A stretch of 64,000 nucleotides of DNA from Siphonodentalium dalli. Lineage: Eukaryota; Mollusca; Scaphopoda; Gadilida; Siphonodentaliidae. Position numbers and translations under genes: made by a program. The stretch is taken from contig CP136068.1 of NCBI GenBank assembly GCA_032622095.1, positions 60,162,025 to 60,226,024 on the forward strand, read 5' to 3'. Positions 32,525 through 45,339 of this stretch are shown here, piece after piece. The notes under the pieces were generated by a model. That model searched no databases. It saw only the letters and a program-made list of their open reading frames with translations, and was not told the origin of the DNA. Every line of letters begins with the position of its first letter. The stretch's first letter is position 1.

Positions 32525-35500
32525 TTTTTGTTTTTTATAATTTTTTTATTGGAATACACAGACATCAATGAATGAATGTAAATACAGACAGGGTACATGT
32601 TATTATAGATAAAGTTACATTCTTCCAATTCTCTCACATCTCACTCACTTCATTTACACGTCTTTCGTACATCATATGCTCTCCCAGTGACTTACATGTG
32701 AATAGGGATAAATTGAATAATGTTTAATATAGTAATCCAGATTTTAAATCTTTTGAACTTTGTTCCTGTGTAAGGCGCATCGGTATGACATCTAACTATA
32801 GACGGCATTGTGGTATTGGGGGCGGTAATAGTATTTCTTGGGTTTAGTAATTAAGTGAGTTTTTGAACTGGTGAAGAGATAATTTCCAGGACACTCAAGT
32901 TTATTTGTGTTGACTATTGCGTATATGTATAGCTTTTTCTAAAAGGAACCAGTTTTTCGAAAATTCTTGTTGTTTCGATTGGCATTGTGCGATATACTTC
33001 TCACATTGGTATCTATAATTCAATTCTTTGAGGAAAACATTTAGCGACAAGTTAATTGGCTTGAATTTGGTCCTATAAATGTATTGTTTAATTAGAAGCC
33101 ATAGCATGTTCGTTATAAAGTTCGGATTCGTTGGTGATGAGCCGAGAATCATTGTCATCTGTTGGGGACAGAGATCAATTTTACCCCAATTGCTGAGTTC
33201 CTTAATGAATTTCTGAACGTGAACACAGTTCCAAAATATGTGGGAGATGTCTTCTGTCTCGCTTTTACATCTATCGCATTTATCATCTTGTCGAAAATTG
33301 GACATTTTAAGAAACTTGTTAGTTGATAATATTCGTGAGTTTATTCGGAATTGTAGCCATTGCAGGTTTGTGTCAGGCGTCGTGAGAAAGGGTAGTTTAT
33401 CTAGTTTACACCATTGAATCTTGCCATTTTCTGTGTGCTCCTGTAGAAGTTGGAATATCGATCAAGATGTTATAAAAGTCCTGTCCTCCTCAACAGTTTT
33501 TAAGCAGTTTAATGAAATTATTTGGTAAAAGGGGACTGCAAGTTCGAGTTATAGGCTGGTCAAGTTTTTTTGTGAGTAATTTTATTTGATGTTGAATGTT
33601 ATTAAGAGTGATGAAGTTTGTGCGTATGTTATAAATCTTTAGTAAATCGTCTCGTGTAAGAAAGCGATCATTATTGTCCAGCATATCATTTAAAAATATA
33701 ATCCCTTTTTTCTCGCCAGGAGGTGAAATTTATTACTTTTCCGTACTGCTTTATGTTTGGGTTATTCCATAACGCACATGCTGATATTTTGCGATTGTTT
33801 CTATCTTTCTCTAGAAATTTTGTGAATGCCATCAGGACATCATTCCAAAAAGGATTGGTTAATTTTTTTGCCTGTGTTTCTATGTAAGAATAGTCATAAG
33901 TAAGGAACATAGGGTCATCGCGTAAAGGTATATCTGTTAAGGGGATCCATTTGGCACTTTTGGTTATGAGGCGCCTCACCCAAGTTATTTTCATGGACAG
34001 CATAATTTTTTTAACATCAACCATTTTTAATCCGCCATTCTTATAATCTTGACAAATAACTTTGCGTTTAACTCGATCACGTTTCGAGTTCCAGAGAAAA
34101 TTAAAGAGCGTTGTGTCAAGATTTTTCATAAAAATATTACTGGGATTTGGTAGAGCTACAAAAAGGTGCGTTAATTTTGGGAGTATTAGTGATTTTATCA
34201 CCGTTATTCGACCAATGGGTGTAAGTAATCGGTGTTTCCATGTTGCTATCAAACGTTTGACTTCAGCAAGTCTTCTATCATAATTGATATCCATTTTGTC
34301 AAGGTTGGTATTAAAGTGTATTCCAATGAGATTGAAAGTAATATCAAATTTTAGTCCAAGCTCTGGGCATATAATATCCGCACACTCCATATAAGAGCCA
34401 ATCCACGACGCCTGACACTTGCTATTGTTAATTTTCAGGCCTGAATAATCTGCAAATGAGTTTAAAACAGTATATACTTCCCTGAGGCTTTCTTCGCTAC
34501 CGTCTAAGATGAGAGTCGTGTCGTCTGCATACTGTGTAATTTTGTATTCTAAATTGCCGAGGTTGATACCTTTAATGCGGTCATTGGACTTTATCATAAT
34601 AGCTAAGATTTCCGCGCATATCAAAAAAATATACGACGAGACTGGGTCACCCTGTCGACAGCCACGATATGGTTTGAAACACTGAGATATATGCCCATTA
34701 ATTAAAATAGATGAGTTGATATTCGTATAAAATATAGAAATCCACCTCTGCATGGCATCTCCAAAATTAAAAAAGTTAAGGCATTTGTGTACAAATTTCC
34801 ATGATACTGAAACAAAAGCCTTTTCGAAGTCTAGGAGGAGCAGTAACCCAGGTTTACCAGCCAATTTCGTCTCGTGAATAAGGTCATAGATAAGCCTAGT
34901 ATTATCCCCGATGTAGCGATTTTTTAAGAATCCCGTTTGATCATCACTTATTATATATGGTAGAACATGTTTTAATCTTTCAGCTATGCATGAAGAAGCT
35001 AATTTGTAAGATAGATATATTCAACAGTGAAATTGGTCGCCAGTTTTTCAAATGATGTCTTTCTTTATCCTTTTTAGGGATCAGAGTAATTAGTCCTTGT
35101 TTCTGGGTGATTGAGAGTTCCACTTTATCATAAGCTTCATTGAGTGATTCACATAGAATTGGGCCTAAGTCAAGCCAGAAAAATTTCCAAAACTCATATG
35201 GGTATCCATCTAGTCCGCTGCATTTATCATTTTACGACCGCTTTAACGCACAAGTTAGTTCAGTTAGAGTTATTGGTCCTACTGTTGGCAGTATCGTGGG
35301 ACAATATTGTATGGTCTTTTTCAAGAATAGTATGAATATCAAGATTGTTTATGTTTTTCGATGCATATAAATTTTCGTCAAAATGTCTAGCTTCATGCGT
35401 TATGGCTGATTGATTGTCAATGTTTTTACCAGTGGAGTCGGTAAGGTTGCATATAGTTTTCAATATAGAATTGCGTTTTTCTAGATCGAGGAAATATTTT

Positions 35501-35600
35501 GTTGGTTTTTCACCTTGTTCAATCCATTTGGCTCTTGTCCAACCACTTTCATAGCATATGTGGAATCCTTTTGTGAAGTTACTATAAGTTATTGACCTAG
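32525..35600 (-). pseudogene. L1/Tx1-like non-LTR retrotransposon, 5' truncated
   Basis: The longest ORF of the window (33686-34864, 392 codons) carries reverse transcriptase: LLLDFEKAF with Asp at residue 12, GCRQGDPVSSYIF at about 68-80, and QYADDTTLILDG with YADD at 112-115. So the catalytic aspartates are intact. Upstream frames down from 35595 hold the linker and RT start (KWIEQGEKPTKYF; SGLDGYP; LITLIPKKDK; NWRPISLLN). Downstream the protein continues after a frameshift (33490-33684) and ends with a C-x2-C-x8-H-x4-C knuckle (CDRC...HIFWNC, 32901-33305). AATAAA and an A-rich tail lie near 32525-32550. The endonuclease domain is absent, and several frameshifts make it inactive. Same strand as IFT46. 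Confidence 0.92.
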
Positions 35601-37000
35601 CAGGACATGTTTATTCAGTTGAAATGAACACTATTATACACCAGGCTAGATCCCCGACACCAGATGAAGTGGTGTGCCTGGTTCTTGGCTTCTTTCGTGT
35701 TCAGTTAATTGGTGGTAGCCATACAAAGTGATTCGCCCAACATACGAAAGGTGTGTGGGTATGAACACAGTAGGCTGGTATGGACCATTGATAGCATACA
35801 GCAAAATGATATCCCATATTGATTTCTATGATTTAGGCATATGAAGAATTTAGTGGGATAATGCATTGCGTTTGCACATCAGTTCAACAGGAAAGTAGCT
35901 ATTGGCAATGGTTGTTTGTGCTTGATTAATGCTTATTTTGAAGTGTATCGATATCAACAGGGATTGCGCAACTGCTCTGCATATCCAACACTGCAGTTTA
36001 GATGACGAAAGAATGTGAATGGTAAACGCAATAGATACGAGCCAAAAATAGACAGGCAATACTTATCATATTACTAATTCTCGCGTTTTGACATAATGTA
36101 CGGCCACACGGTGGGAAACTGATGAAGAATACATTGGTAGTGATGGGTCTTCTGGTGTCATGTCATCAGCTTTTTATGTCAGATTTATTATGTCCAATAT
36201 ACTCTGGAATCCAGGCTCTGAATACTGAATGACATAATGGGGCAACATAGTCCACTATCCTCTTACAACACTATGTGAAGTAATAGTTGGAGTTAATAAC
36301 AGTTGTGACATTGTCATGTTGATTATAGTTAGAACGTTATCATGAACCAAGGGAGAAGCTGCATCAGCACGCGTAACAATGGAGGTGGCCATGGTTCACT
36401 ATAATAGTAATAATGGCACCTTTCAGGCCATATTATATAGGCCGATCCATCTATATCCTGCCTCAAACTGTTCTAATTCTGTTCGACTAGGAGTTATCAA
36501 ATGCTATATCCCATAAATTGTATATATCATTCTGCATTCATGCATCATGACAATCTACCCCAACCAAGTAGCATATATATAGATCAACTTCAGCAGAAAT
36601 GTAAACGGTCGTGGGGGAGGCTATTGTACGAAGAGCTTTATACATGTTCACTTGATAAACAATCCAGTTTGATCAGATAGACCTTAGTTTAAACAGAATT
36701 TATTTCATGAATAATACAACAATAAGTATCCGTTTCATCGTGGACCGGATTCGACATCAACTGTGCAGGATTATGTGAGTCAATTCCGGTAATCATTCTA
36801 TCCTCACCCCACCTAACGAGAGTGTGATGGTCCAGATACACATTAGCGCTACTTGTATATGAGCTAAACTCATTATATACATACATGTAGTAATACAAAA
36901 ATATGCTAATATCGCTGTGATACAAGTAATTATATTGCTTGATTTCTAGTTCAAATTTGTCACGATCCCATCTTGGTCGTCATATTAATGCACCTGTGGA
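35601..37000. other. Intronic sequence, nothing recognised
   Basis: A small stem-loop CCAGGCTAGATCC..CACCAGATGAAGTGGTG occurs at about 35641-35680. Otherwise it is non-coding by eye. Confidence 0.45.
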
Positions 37001-37025
37001 AATGTACCGGTACTTAGTATGAACT

Positions 37026-37499
37026 GTGACAAGAAGCAGTTTAAACATGAGGCAATCATCAACATTTCTGCCAACATATGTTTGCCAGAATGGTAGAAAC
37101 GGGTGTCTGATAAGTTTGTGCCGATTTTCCATACCAATCACCAAGAGTACCCATACAAGGATCGAAGACTTCTATGGATATTATGTCAGAAAACTCCCGA
37201 GAAACTTCGACAGGCTATCCAACCTCATTAATCAACCAAGTCTATACCGACGCTATACATGTGCCATGGTGAAATTGACAAGATTAAAGTATAGCTATAA
37301 TACCTGGACAAGGCCCTGGGCGGTCTCCTGGTTTATATCTTCAATTTCAGGCTTCAAAAGCCTGTCAATGTTAGCTATATACAGTAATCTGATTGAGTCC
37401 GTCACTAGACTTTTTAGTATACGAGAAGACATGCTCAATCGTCATCAATATTCAAGAACGTATGGCGATCACATGCACCATTTGAACGCTGGTAACTGA
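37026..37499 (+). other. Unrecognised 157-codon ORF
   Basis: This is one of the longest plus-strand frames outside tandem repeats (MTRSSLNMRQSSTF...). Composition is rich in Ser, Arg and Tyr, without domain motifs. It is antisense to the IFT46 intron. There is no splice or initiation context to support it; chance or a decayed transposon ORF are both likely. Confidence 0.25.
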
Positions 37500-37839
37500 C
37501 AGTGCCTGAGGTAGGTAACTTCACTATTCTCTCCACATACCATGTTGGTCTCTGCTAAAGTATTTATATAATATCATAATTGAGTTTGGCACAAGGCGAT
37601 ATACTTAACGCTCTTGAACATTTTGGTTTTATATAGTAAATGGTATGTTCTCAACGAAAGCCCATGCGTGATAATGATATGCATATGTGTCATTCTTACA
37701 CGCTGGGATATATTGCGGAAATATATGTATTTTAATGTCAAATTTAGACATTTCCGCCACATTGGCGGCCATCTCGATTACAACAAGATATTAATAACTT
37801 CAGATTATCTAAATCAGAGTACATTCATTCGATATATCA

Positions 37840-38290
37840 AACACCGAGATATAATATTTTTTTACCCAAAATATGTATCTCCTATAATAATTATCTTGGA
37901 CACTGAAACTAATGGTTATATATTCTTGCTTGCAAGAAATCTAGAAGTCGTAAAAAAAAAATCGGTACGCAATACCTCGAGTACGCGCACTTGTCAAATG
38001 CCAATTAATGGCGATATATTCTTTGGACCAATCATGGGAGTCCTTTCACTATAACAGCGATGGAAAGACAAGACCTCATTCATTTAAATTTCTTCCTCCT
38101 GTGTGTTTCATGCGTTTGACCGAGTGCACGGGGCGGGAATGTTGATCCCAACTGGGAGGGCCCTATATGTTCAGTGTCCAAGATATTTATTATAGGAGAT
38201 ACATATTTTGGGTAAAAAAATATTATATCTCCTTCAAATATATCTTGGACACTGAAACTAATGGTTATAATTAGAATTCTTGAAGAGGAG
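37840..38290. repeat. Complex cluster of CTTGGACACTGAA end-repeats
   Basis: ATCTTGGACACTGAAACTAATGG occurs at about 37891 and 38246, and its reverse complement CAGTGTCCAAGATA at 38196. The segment 37846-37905 is inverted at 38196-38256 (TACCCAAAATATGTATCTCC against GGAGATACATATTTTGGGTA). The short 38196-38262 piece is a near-complete hairpin. Confidence 0.8.
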
Positions 38291-38596
38291 GAGGCCACGA
38301 GGCAGATAATCCAACTATGTCCATGAAACCCACCTGCTGAAGCAGAAAAGACCTGCATCCTGTACCAAAATGATTGCTTGGTAGACATGTGCCAAAAAAT
38401 AGATCATTGTGTCCCATATGTAATAGTTCAGATAAACTCAAAAACAACTGAGCCTCCTAAAAGGAAACACCACGTACTTCATGTGTCCTACTAGTAATGA
38501 TCACAGGGTGAAGGTGTCCAGGATAACCATTGGTCATAGGCAAGGGAGATAACTCTCATTCATTCATTCATGTACCTAATAGGATAAAGAAACCTA

Positions 38597-38733
38597 CCCC
38601 ACCCCCCCCCCCCCTCCTTAGAGGATGAAGCAGCACTAGCACGACATCCAGAGGATGCTGACTGGCCCACAATACATGCAAAAGGTGCACCGAGGGGAAA
38701 ACACGGTTATGACACCCCCCCCCCCCCCCCCCC
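38597..38733 (+). repeat. Two long poly-C tracts
   Basis: C-runs lie at 38602-38614 (preceded by CCCCA) and 38715-38733 (19 C). They resemble 9943-9962 and 63531-63557 (27 C). Such runs are unstable and are prone to sequencing and assembly error. Confidence 0.85.
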
Positions 38734-40265
38734 AGAAAAGCTGAATCAATACTCAGAATGGATCTCACAAAATGAGGCAATGCTCAGTGCGGAATGACCG
38801 ACTTGACAGTATTTTGAGCCCGACCGAGAGACCCAGGGGAGATATGAGAAACCGTTGGGCCCAGACCAATGGGGGGACCAGGGATACACCAGGAAAACAC
38901 GACTGAGTTGACCACTGGAAATCATGACCCTGGAAAGAAAAGAAAAACATACACATAAGGGAGGGGACCAAGATGGAAAGAATGCCTGCCTCTGGTACAC
39001 CAAGCCAAGGAACTGGAAATTGAAGTGTACGGGCAACCAAGGAGAGGAACTAATACCGCGAATGGAACACTGTCTGATCATACAGCCAATCTGTGATGCA
39101 ATGAACCGGCCTGCATGGTTTTAAAATAAATGTGGAACTTAGTTTAATATCGTTCGTCAGGTGGTGGTATAGGGAACCCATACCGTAGGTTAGCAGAAAG
39201 TTACAAAAACTGTGATAACCCGCCAACTGGTATGCTCAAGCACCGATGGGCATGCGGCAATAATTGTGAAATGTCGCAAAGGTGAGAATCGGTAATCGCT
39301 AAATCAGATTAGAATTAGAATCACGCCTGCCAAGTGATGTTAAACACTCGGCCCGAGTGATAACATAGAATTGGAAAATATTCTTGGTTCAAAGTCAGTG
39401 AGCACTGTGACAAAGATGATAACAAAATGGACTACGTACATGACACCTAGACACCAATGAAATGCCGATACGCTATATGATGAAATCCTATGGTGTTAGG
39501 TGGTCACTGAAAGATACATGCCAAATCTAGAAGTAAAATTGAAAATGAGCATAGTTCAGACGATAGTGTCTATGGAGCTGAACGGTCGATATTCATGATA
39601 TGTTCGGCAAGGTGAGTAGAGCGCTAAAGTCCCCTGTGAGATATAGCACCCGCATACTAACTTATCAGGTTCACACCCACGATCAAGTCCATAATACGGC
39701 TAGGTTTGTCTCATTAAAGCGGCCTAATTGTTGAATAAAAATCGAACAGATTTGAAGGCCCGAAACTATAAAGACAGGTCTCAACAACACCCGGAATACC
39801 CCGACGGGATAAGAAGGGAGGTGAGAATCAGCCCTTTTAATTAAGATTGTTTGGCTTCGGCAATCTGCTACGGCAACCCTTTACCGTGGCCCAGTTTGCT
39901 TCAGCAAATCAATTAGGCATTGCCGATTGCCGTAGCCAATAATGAGGGCTAGATAATGGAGGCGAAATAAACTTATTCAGGAGCAGTTCCTGATTGTGGC
40001 ACATAGCCAGAGCAATGGGAGATGGCAGCCAGCAGACTGACAGAGGAAACCTCAAGGTACAAAGAACGGAGGTAATATTGCACTAAACACTCCGTCGAAT
40101 TATTTCAACTTGTCGGCGACAAGGAACAATGAGGTAGCCAAGGCAAGAAAGGGTTCGGCAAAACCGGTATGTGCCGGGTCGGATGAACCCGGATGGACTG
40201 AGGCAGGACCAGCGGTAGCTGCTGCAGAACATCCATCGCTGCTCATCGCTGCGAAGGTGGTGGAA

Positions 40266-40730
40266 GCTGCGACTACAAATTGAGGAGGCATGACCACCAA
40301 CAGACTCCGAGCCTGCAGGGCAGGCTGTACCGAGTTGACAGAGGAAAATCCATTGTTGCCCGACTCTGAAGGTTGTGGAAGCTGCGACTACAAATAGAGG
40401 AGGCATGACCAACAACAGATTCCGAGCCTGCAGCGCAGGCTGTACCGAGTGGACAGAGGAAGATTCATTGTGTCCTGTCTCTGCGAAGGTTGTGGAAGCC
40501 GCGACGACAAATAGAGGAGGCTTGACCACCAGCAGACTCCGAGTCTGCAGCGCAGACTGTACCGAGTTGGCAGAGGAACATCCATTGTTGACCGTCTCTG
40601 CGAAGGTTGTGGAAGCCGCGACTACAAATAGAGGAGGCATGACCACTAACAGTCCGTGAGCCTGCTGCGCAGGCTGTATCGAGTTGGCAGAGGAAAATCG
40701 TCACACGTTGGTTTTTGTTCGTGATATGTG
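40266..40730 (+). repeat. 117-bp tandem repeat, four units, plus diverged copies
   Basis: GCxGCGACTACAAATAGAGG starts units at 40266, 40381, 40498 and 40615 (115, 117, 117 bp). Each includes a CCTGCAGCGCAGG stem and GTACCGAG. Since 117 is 39 codons, long overlapping ORFs (up to 187 codons, 40083-40646 minus) are produced by the repeat itself. Two relatives with AGGAGGCATGTCC and CTCCAGCGGAG occur at 40791-40858 and 41582-41650. Confidence 0.88.
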
Positions 40731-40734
40731 GGCC

Positions 40735-41764
40735 CCATCCAGTCCTTCGTTTGTGGAAGACAGGCGTACTTCTCTGCAGATGGCTCAGGAGGCCGCGACC
40801 AATAAGGAGGAGGCATGTCCCGCAACCGACTCCAGCGGAGGCTCCATGTGAATGGAGGAAGCAAGAGAATGGCGCTGTTTGTTCTTCCTTTTTCTGTGCT
40901 GTTAGTATCGTGCTGGTAATGCATGCAAAATTGTGCGCAATTGTTATCCTAAGACCGAAGGACTGACCCATCCGAAATGACCCTCATGGAAGGCACTCTC
41001 GGATGGGCATGGCGAACTCGGACACGCATCAAACGCTGCCAAATCCAGGGGATGTTGCAACAGCACGTCCTCGTCTCTGAACAGCACCGTCCGTCCCGGA
41101 GATGGGGGGGGAAAGGGGCAAGTATCCCAACCAGGTCACCTGGTGTGATGAGGCAAGAAATTCCGAAAGTTCTAAGTCTAAGTCTAAGTTCTGGCCTAGG
41201 AGCCCAAAAGAGGCCAGAAACTGTACAAAGCAAGGCCACACTGGTGGAGGAAAGAACACAGGTGAATAATAGGAATACATACTCACCCCAAAACCGGGAG
41301 GGACGGATGCGGGAAAAGACGTTGACGAATGGAGGACAGGTCAGAACCCGTGCGGTCAAATCCCCTGGAGTGGAAGCAGTGGCAGTTGACACATTGAACT
41401 GCGTAGGCAGACAATGTGCCGAGGGCACCGGGCTTGCGAGCTAAACGGACCACTGATGTGGTAGCCGTAGCAAGTGGCCGGCTGGTGCAGCGATGGTGCG
41501 AACCCGGCGGAACCGGAGGCAGGACCAAGGGCAGCTGCACTTGGACCACCATCGCTGCCCTTCTCTGCGGGGGCTATGGACGCCGCGACCCTGAGGGAGG
41601 AGGCATGTCCACCAACCAACTCCAGCGGAGTCTCCAAGTTAATGGAGGATGCAAGAGAAGGTGCCACGTCAGCGGAGGTGCCACGATCATTGAACTTGAT
41701 AATCGATAGTCAATACGAGATTAGAATCGATGAAGCGTATCTAATAGCAGGACAGAGAAAGTAG
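40735..41764. other. GC-rich region with overlapping ORFs
   Basis: Six overlapping frames of 80-168 codons exist on both strands. None shows a domain I recognise; codon positions look random and the two repeat relatives interrupt them. I treat it as non-coding transposon interior, but it is the densest ORF cluster in the window. Confidence 0.4.
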
Positions 41765-42159
41765 TGCAAAATATACACATGTGCATAAATTGTATCAGAA
41801 ACCACCGAGACAGACCTTCCCATGACAAAAATTACAGTTACGTTGATTAGAAGGGTGTAATTGCACCGGTAATATAATTGTAAGTTGGGGTTATCTCAAA
41901 TCAAAGGTCATTGTGTGATATACCCAAGTCCACTGACACTTTCACATGCCCATAAATTAACGGAGAAAGGAAAGGTGCTAAATATATCTTCACATATTTT
42001 AATATTGATTGTGACCAGGTGGACAAGTGCAAATGATGAACACCCGTGAATAGAAAATTGCGAGTGCATACGGGTGCGAGAGCAATCGTTACTGTCTCGT
42101 GGGAAGGAAAGCCGTTAATTAGTAATGAGCACAATGCGTTACTAATATCTTTGTACGAT

Positions 42160-42920
42160 CAACGATCGTTAACCTGTCCGTTGGATAGTAAACTGTAAAA
42201 CAGGGTATCCAAATAGGGCCGGTACTTTTCGACATCCGAAATAAAGAACTCAGAGTAATCGCCGCCGAAAGTGGTAATTGAATATCGGCTGTATCAACGT
42301 TTCATCGATTATACGATCAATCGTGGCACCCCTACCGGTCGGAGGGAAAAAACATTACGAAGTTTTCATCGTAAAGCATTGAGACGTATGTTCAATGTAG
42401 AGAGAAGAGGCAAGCCACACTGTGGCTATTATATCTAGCATCCGTGAGGAAAATCATTGTAAAATATTGTAAATTATTACTTCTAATACATTTCGATAGG
42501 ATTTTGTCAGGGACCAAACTCCAAACTGGAGCTTAGTGGAGACGACAACATGATATTGCATCCGGTGCAGTGTTAAAAAATCCCGACGAGAACCCGAAAG
42601 ACTCGAAAGAGCATCGGTTTGTTTTATTGAGTATTGTTTTATGCAAACAAAAACGATATTTGTTCGAAGTGATTCTCGTAAATAAAACAAAATTGAAATA
42701 TTTGTTAATGAAAATATCCACCCACGGACTACTGTCATTAATAAGACAGTATTGTAGAATAAAAGATTGTTGAACAATTGTAAAACTGAATTGCGAAAAT
42801 TGGAAAAACACATGCGCAGTGCACGAAATTAGGCAACTGCGTGTTGTCGTTCGCAATAGCATAAAGAGAAACGTTCATGAGAAATGAACAGATAAAAAAT
42901 GCGACTTATCTTGCGTCTAG
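42160..42920. other. AT-rich interior right part of the 5.2-kb element
   Basis: Overlapping minus-strand ORFs at 42454-42862 have no recognisable domain. Confidence 0.4.
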
Positions 42921-43379
42921 AAGAATTTTAAATGAATGAGGTCTTGTCTTTCCATCGCTGTTATAGTGAAAGGACTCCCATGATTGGTCCAAAGAATATA
43001 TCGCCATTAATTGGCATTTGACAAGTGCGCGTACTCGAGGTATTGCGTACCGATTTTTTTTTTACGACTTCTAGATTTCTTGCAAGCAAGAATATATAAC
43101 CATTAGTTTCAGTGTCCAAGATATATTTGAAGGAGATATCGTTCCACTGTGGTGGACATGTTGTTTGACGTGTAACAAAAATATAATGTTTGGCGAATTT
43201 TCACGATGCATATTTGGAAAATAATTATCATATAAACTCGCTTTTTGAGTCATTGCGGTAAGGCAACTAATTTTAATGCCTCACAACATGGCAATTATTT
43301 ATTTGGAAGAAGCAATTTAGTCTCCTACATTCACCTTCTACATGACAGAAACGTAATTGGGTGAAAGAGGGGAAAATTT

Positions 43380-44100
43380 GCGTATTATCGTATTTTGGCT
43401 GCCATCTTGGAAGCCATCTTGGATTAATGTGACAGTTTCTGGATCCAGTTAGATGTAAATACCTTAATATGTAATGATCCTACTCATTTCCATCACCGAT
43501 TAATTCTAATTTTCTTTCAGAAAATAGTTAGAAAATAAAAAAGTATATTTTGGCGAAAATTTATACCACTTCCTTTAAAACATCGCATTTGGAGAAGAAA
43601 ATCAAGGCTATGATCCAAGAAATCAACCAATGTGATGCCTATGTAATTTGTTATCAAGACCGAAGAGAAGAATATTCCCGAAACCATCACCAGTTCCATA
43701 CAATTGGCAATAATGTTGGCGACATGTATGGAAATTCATCAATTTTCCCACTTCCGGTCGCCATTTTGTCAGCCATCTTTAATCGAGAGGACATTTTTTT
43801 TATATATAAATATAAAATGGCGTCACACCATACACTTTACAAAAGGATAGTTATATATTTTATATCACAATTATATTTTTATCATGTAATCCAACAATAG
43901 CGAACTTAAGAAAATGAGCATGGCGGCCATCTTTGTGACATCATCAGACCATCCAGTCGCGACCCCAGGAGGTCTAACAAATTTTTTTCTGAAGTAGAGA
44001 CTATATACTGGCTCATGAACATGGTCTCTATATTTGTTCATGATTTTCCCACGGGAGCCCAAAATCGGACATAAGCGACTCTACTAACTGTATATAAAAT
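43380..44100. repeat. Fragments of ATGGCxGCCAxxTTGG-type repeats
   Basis: TTTTGGCTGCCATCTTGGAAGCCATCTTGG at 43395-43425 and ACTTCCGGTCGCCATTTTG at 43750-43768 resemble the arms of the giant element. The intervening sequence is too diverged to align by eye. Confidence 0.5.
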
Positions 44101-44880
44101 AGAAACAAAATAAGTGAATTGTTTTGTTATCTGAATGGTGAAAAAAATGAGCAGTGAAGATTTCCAAACTCTGCGGTCAATAATTTGGATCCCATGGACT
44201 TTGGCTTCATCAAAGACGGAAACTCAATGTCCCTATTACCGGTGACTGTTTGTTTTAACAGACGCCACATAAACACCAGCTCTGTAGATGATAGGATCAT
44301 TAGGATGTTCACGTTTGAGTCAGCTGCCACACAGATGCTCTTGGGCAACTACATGGCATTGAGAGTCATGTGCAACATATTAATTATTATTATGAACCAA
44401 AAGAATGATGCAGTGAGCAAACATGCTTGGGTGGAGAGCATGAATCTGTTCACATCAATGAATGAGGTTCTCATATTGAGCCACCTTTGATAGACCGATT
44501 CAGATTCAATGTGCAGAAGGATATAAGGTTTTTTACATCATGCTATGACCATGATACCAAACTCCTTCCAAAATGAGGGGTCATCATATTTCATTTGATC
44601 CCATTCTCATATTATTTAGGCTCACGTTGGTCTACATCAGAAGACAACGACCAAGGTTCCGATTTGATGGCGATATGTATGTCGGACTGAGCCATTAGTT
44701 TGATCAAACACCCATCTCTGCAAATAGGATTCCACATATAATAATAATACCAGCCATGAGAGTTTTGTTGGAAATTAAGTAAAAACTAAGATCATCGTGA
44801 TTACAAGTTGCCATCTTTCAAACTCAGTTGAAATAACACAAGATCCTCAGAACATAATCATTATGCTAGTACTACACTTT
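44101..44880. other. Intronic sequence with an unrecognised 101-codon ORF
   Basis: The frame 44185-44490 (plus) reads through VDDRIIRMFTFESAATQMLL without a domain I know. It sits between repeats and could be a decayed transposon piece. Confidence 0.3.
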
Positions 44881-44889
44881 TCTGCCTCC

Positions 44890-45065
44890 TTACCAGTAGA
44901 AACCATCTCTGTGGCAAGGATGGCCATTTTGACCGGCATCTTGGTTTTACCCAAATTTCTCAAAATCCTCAGGGCATTAGTCCGCCGTGGATTCTTAAGA
45001 ATGGTGGCCTAGACCAAAGGAATCCACTGAGAAAAACAAATTTAAGTGCGAAAACACACATCTGT
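44890..45065 (-). repeat. Third, inverted copy of the 21840-22050 repeat
   Basis: CATCTTGGTTTTACCCAAATTTCTCAAA is the reverse complement of the shared end in the other two copies. Confidence 0.7.
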
Positions 45066-45339
45066 GCCTTGGCGGCCAGACTATTGTGGTAAAAAGCTAT
45101 CATGTGAGGCAAAATACTGGATCTGATTCTTCAATTAATTATCTTGTTCAAACCAACAGTGCTGGAATGTATGCAACCCAATCTCATTCAGATTACAAGG
45201 CAAGAATTGAGGAAGAACTCAATTATTGCAGCAAATTTTTGTTTTGTTGATAAAATGTACACCAATGATGACGGAGATCCAATGATGACGGAGATCCAAA
45301 GTTGACACGGATGCATTTTTTCACTCTAAGGGCTATAAC

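Larger units (their letters stand above)
37890..43133. mobile_element. 5.2-kb TIR element with GC-rich interior
   Basis: About 200 bp at 37890-38092 are repeated almost perfectly in reverse complement at 42925-43133: GACACTGAAACTAATGG, the poly-A run before TCGGTACGCAATACCTCGAG, TTGGACCAATCATGGGAG and GACAAGACCTCATTCATTTAAA. Ends on both sides approach (G)TATCTCCT. The near-identity of the arms implies a fairly recent insertion or gene conversion. The interior is distinctly GC-richer than the surroundings, contains poly-C tracts and 117-bp repeats, and has no recognisable transposase. A clean target duplication was not resolved because of the extra end-repeats at 38196-38290. Confidence 0.75.

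Noticed and set aside
40083-40971. Long overlapping minus-strand ORFs (187 and 168 codons)
   Set aside because: They coincide with the 117-bp tandem repeat (39 codons per unit), which keeps several frames open at once; no domain is visible.
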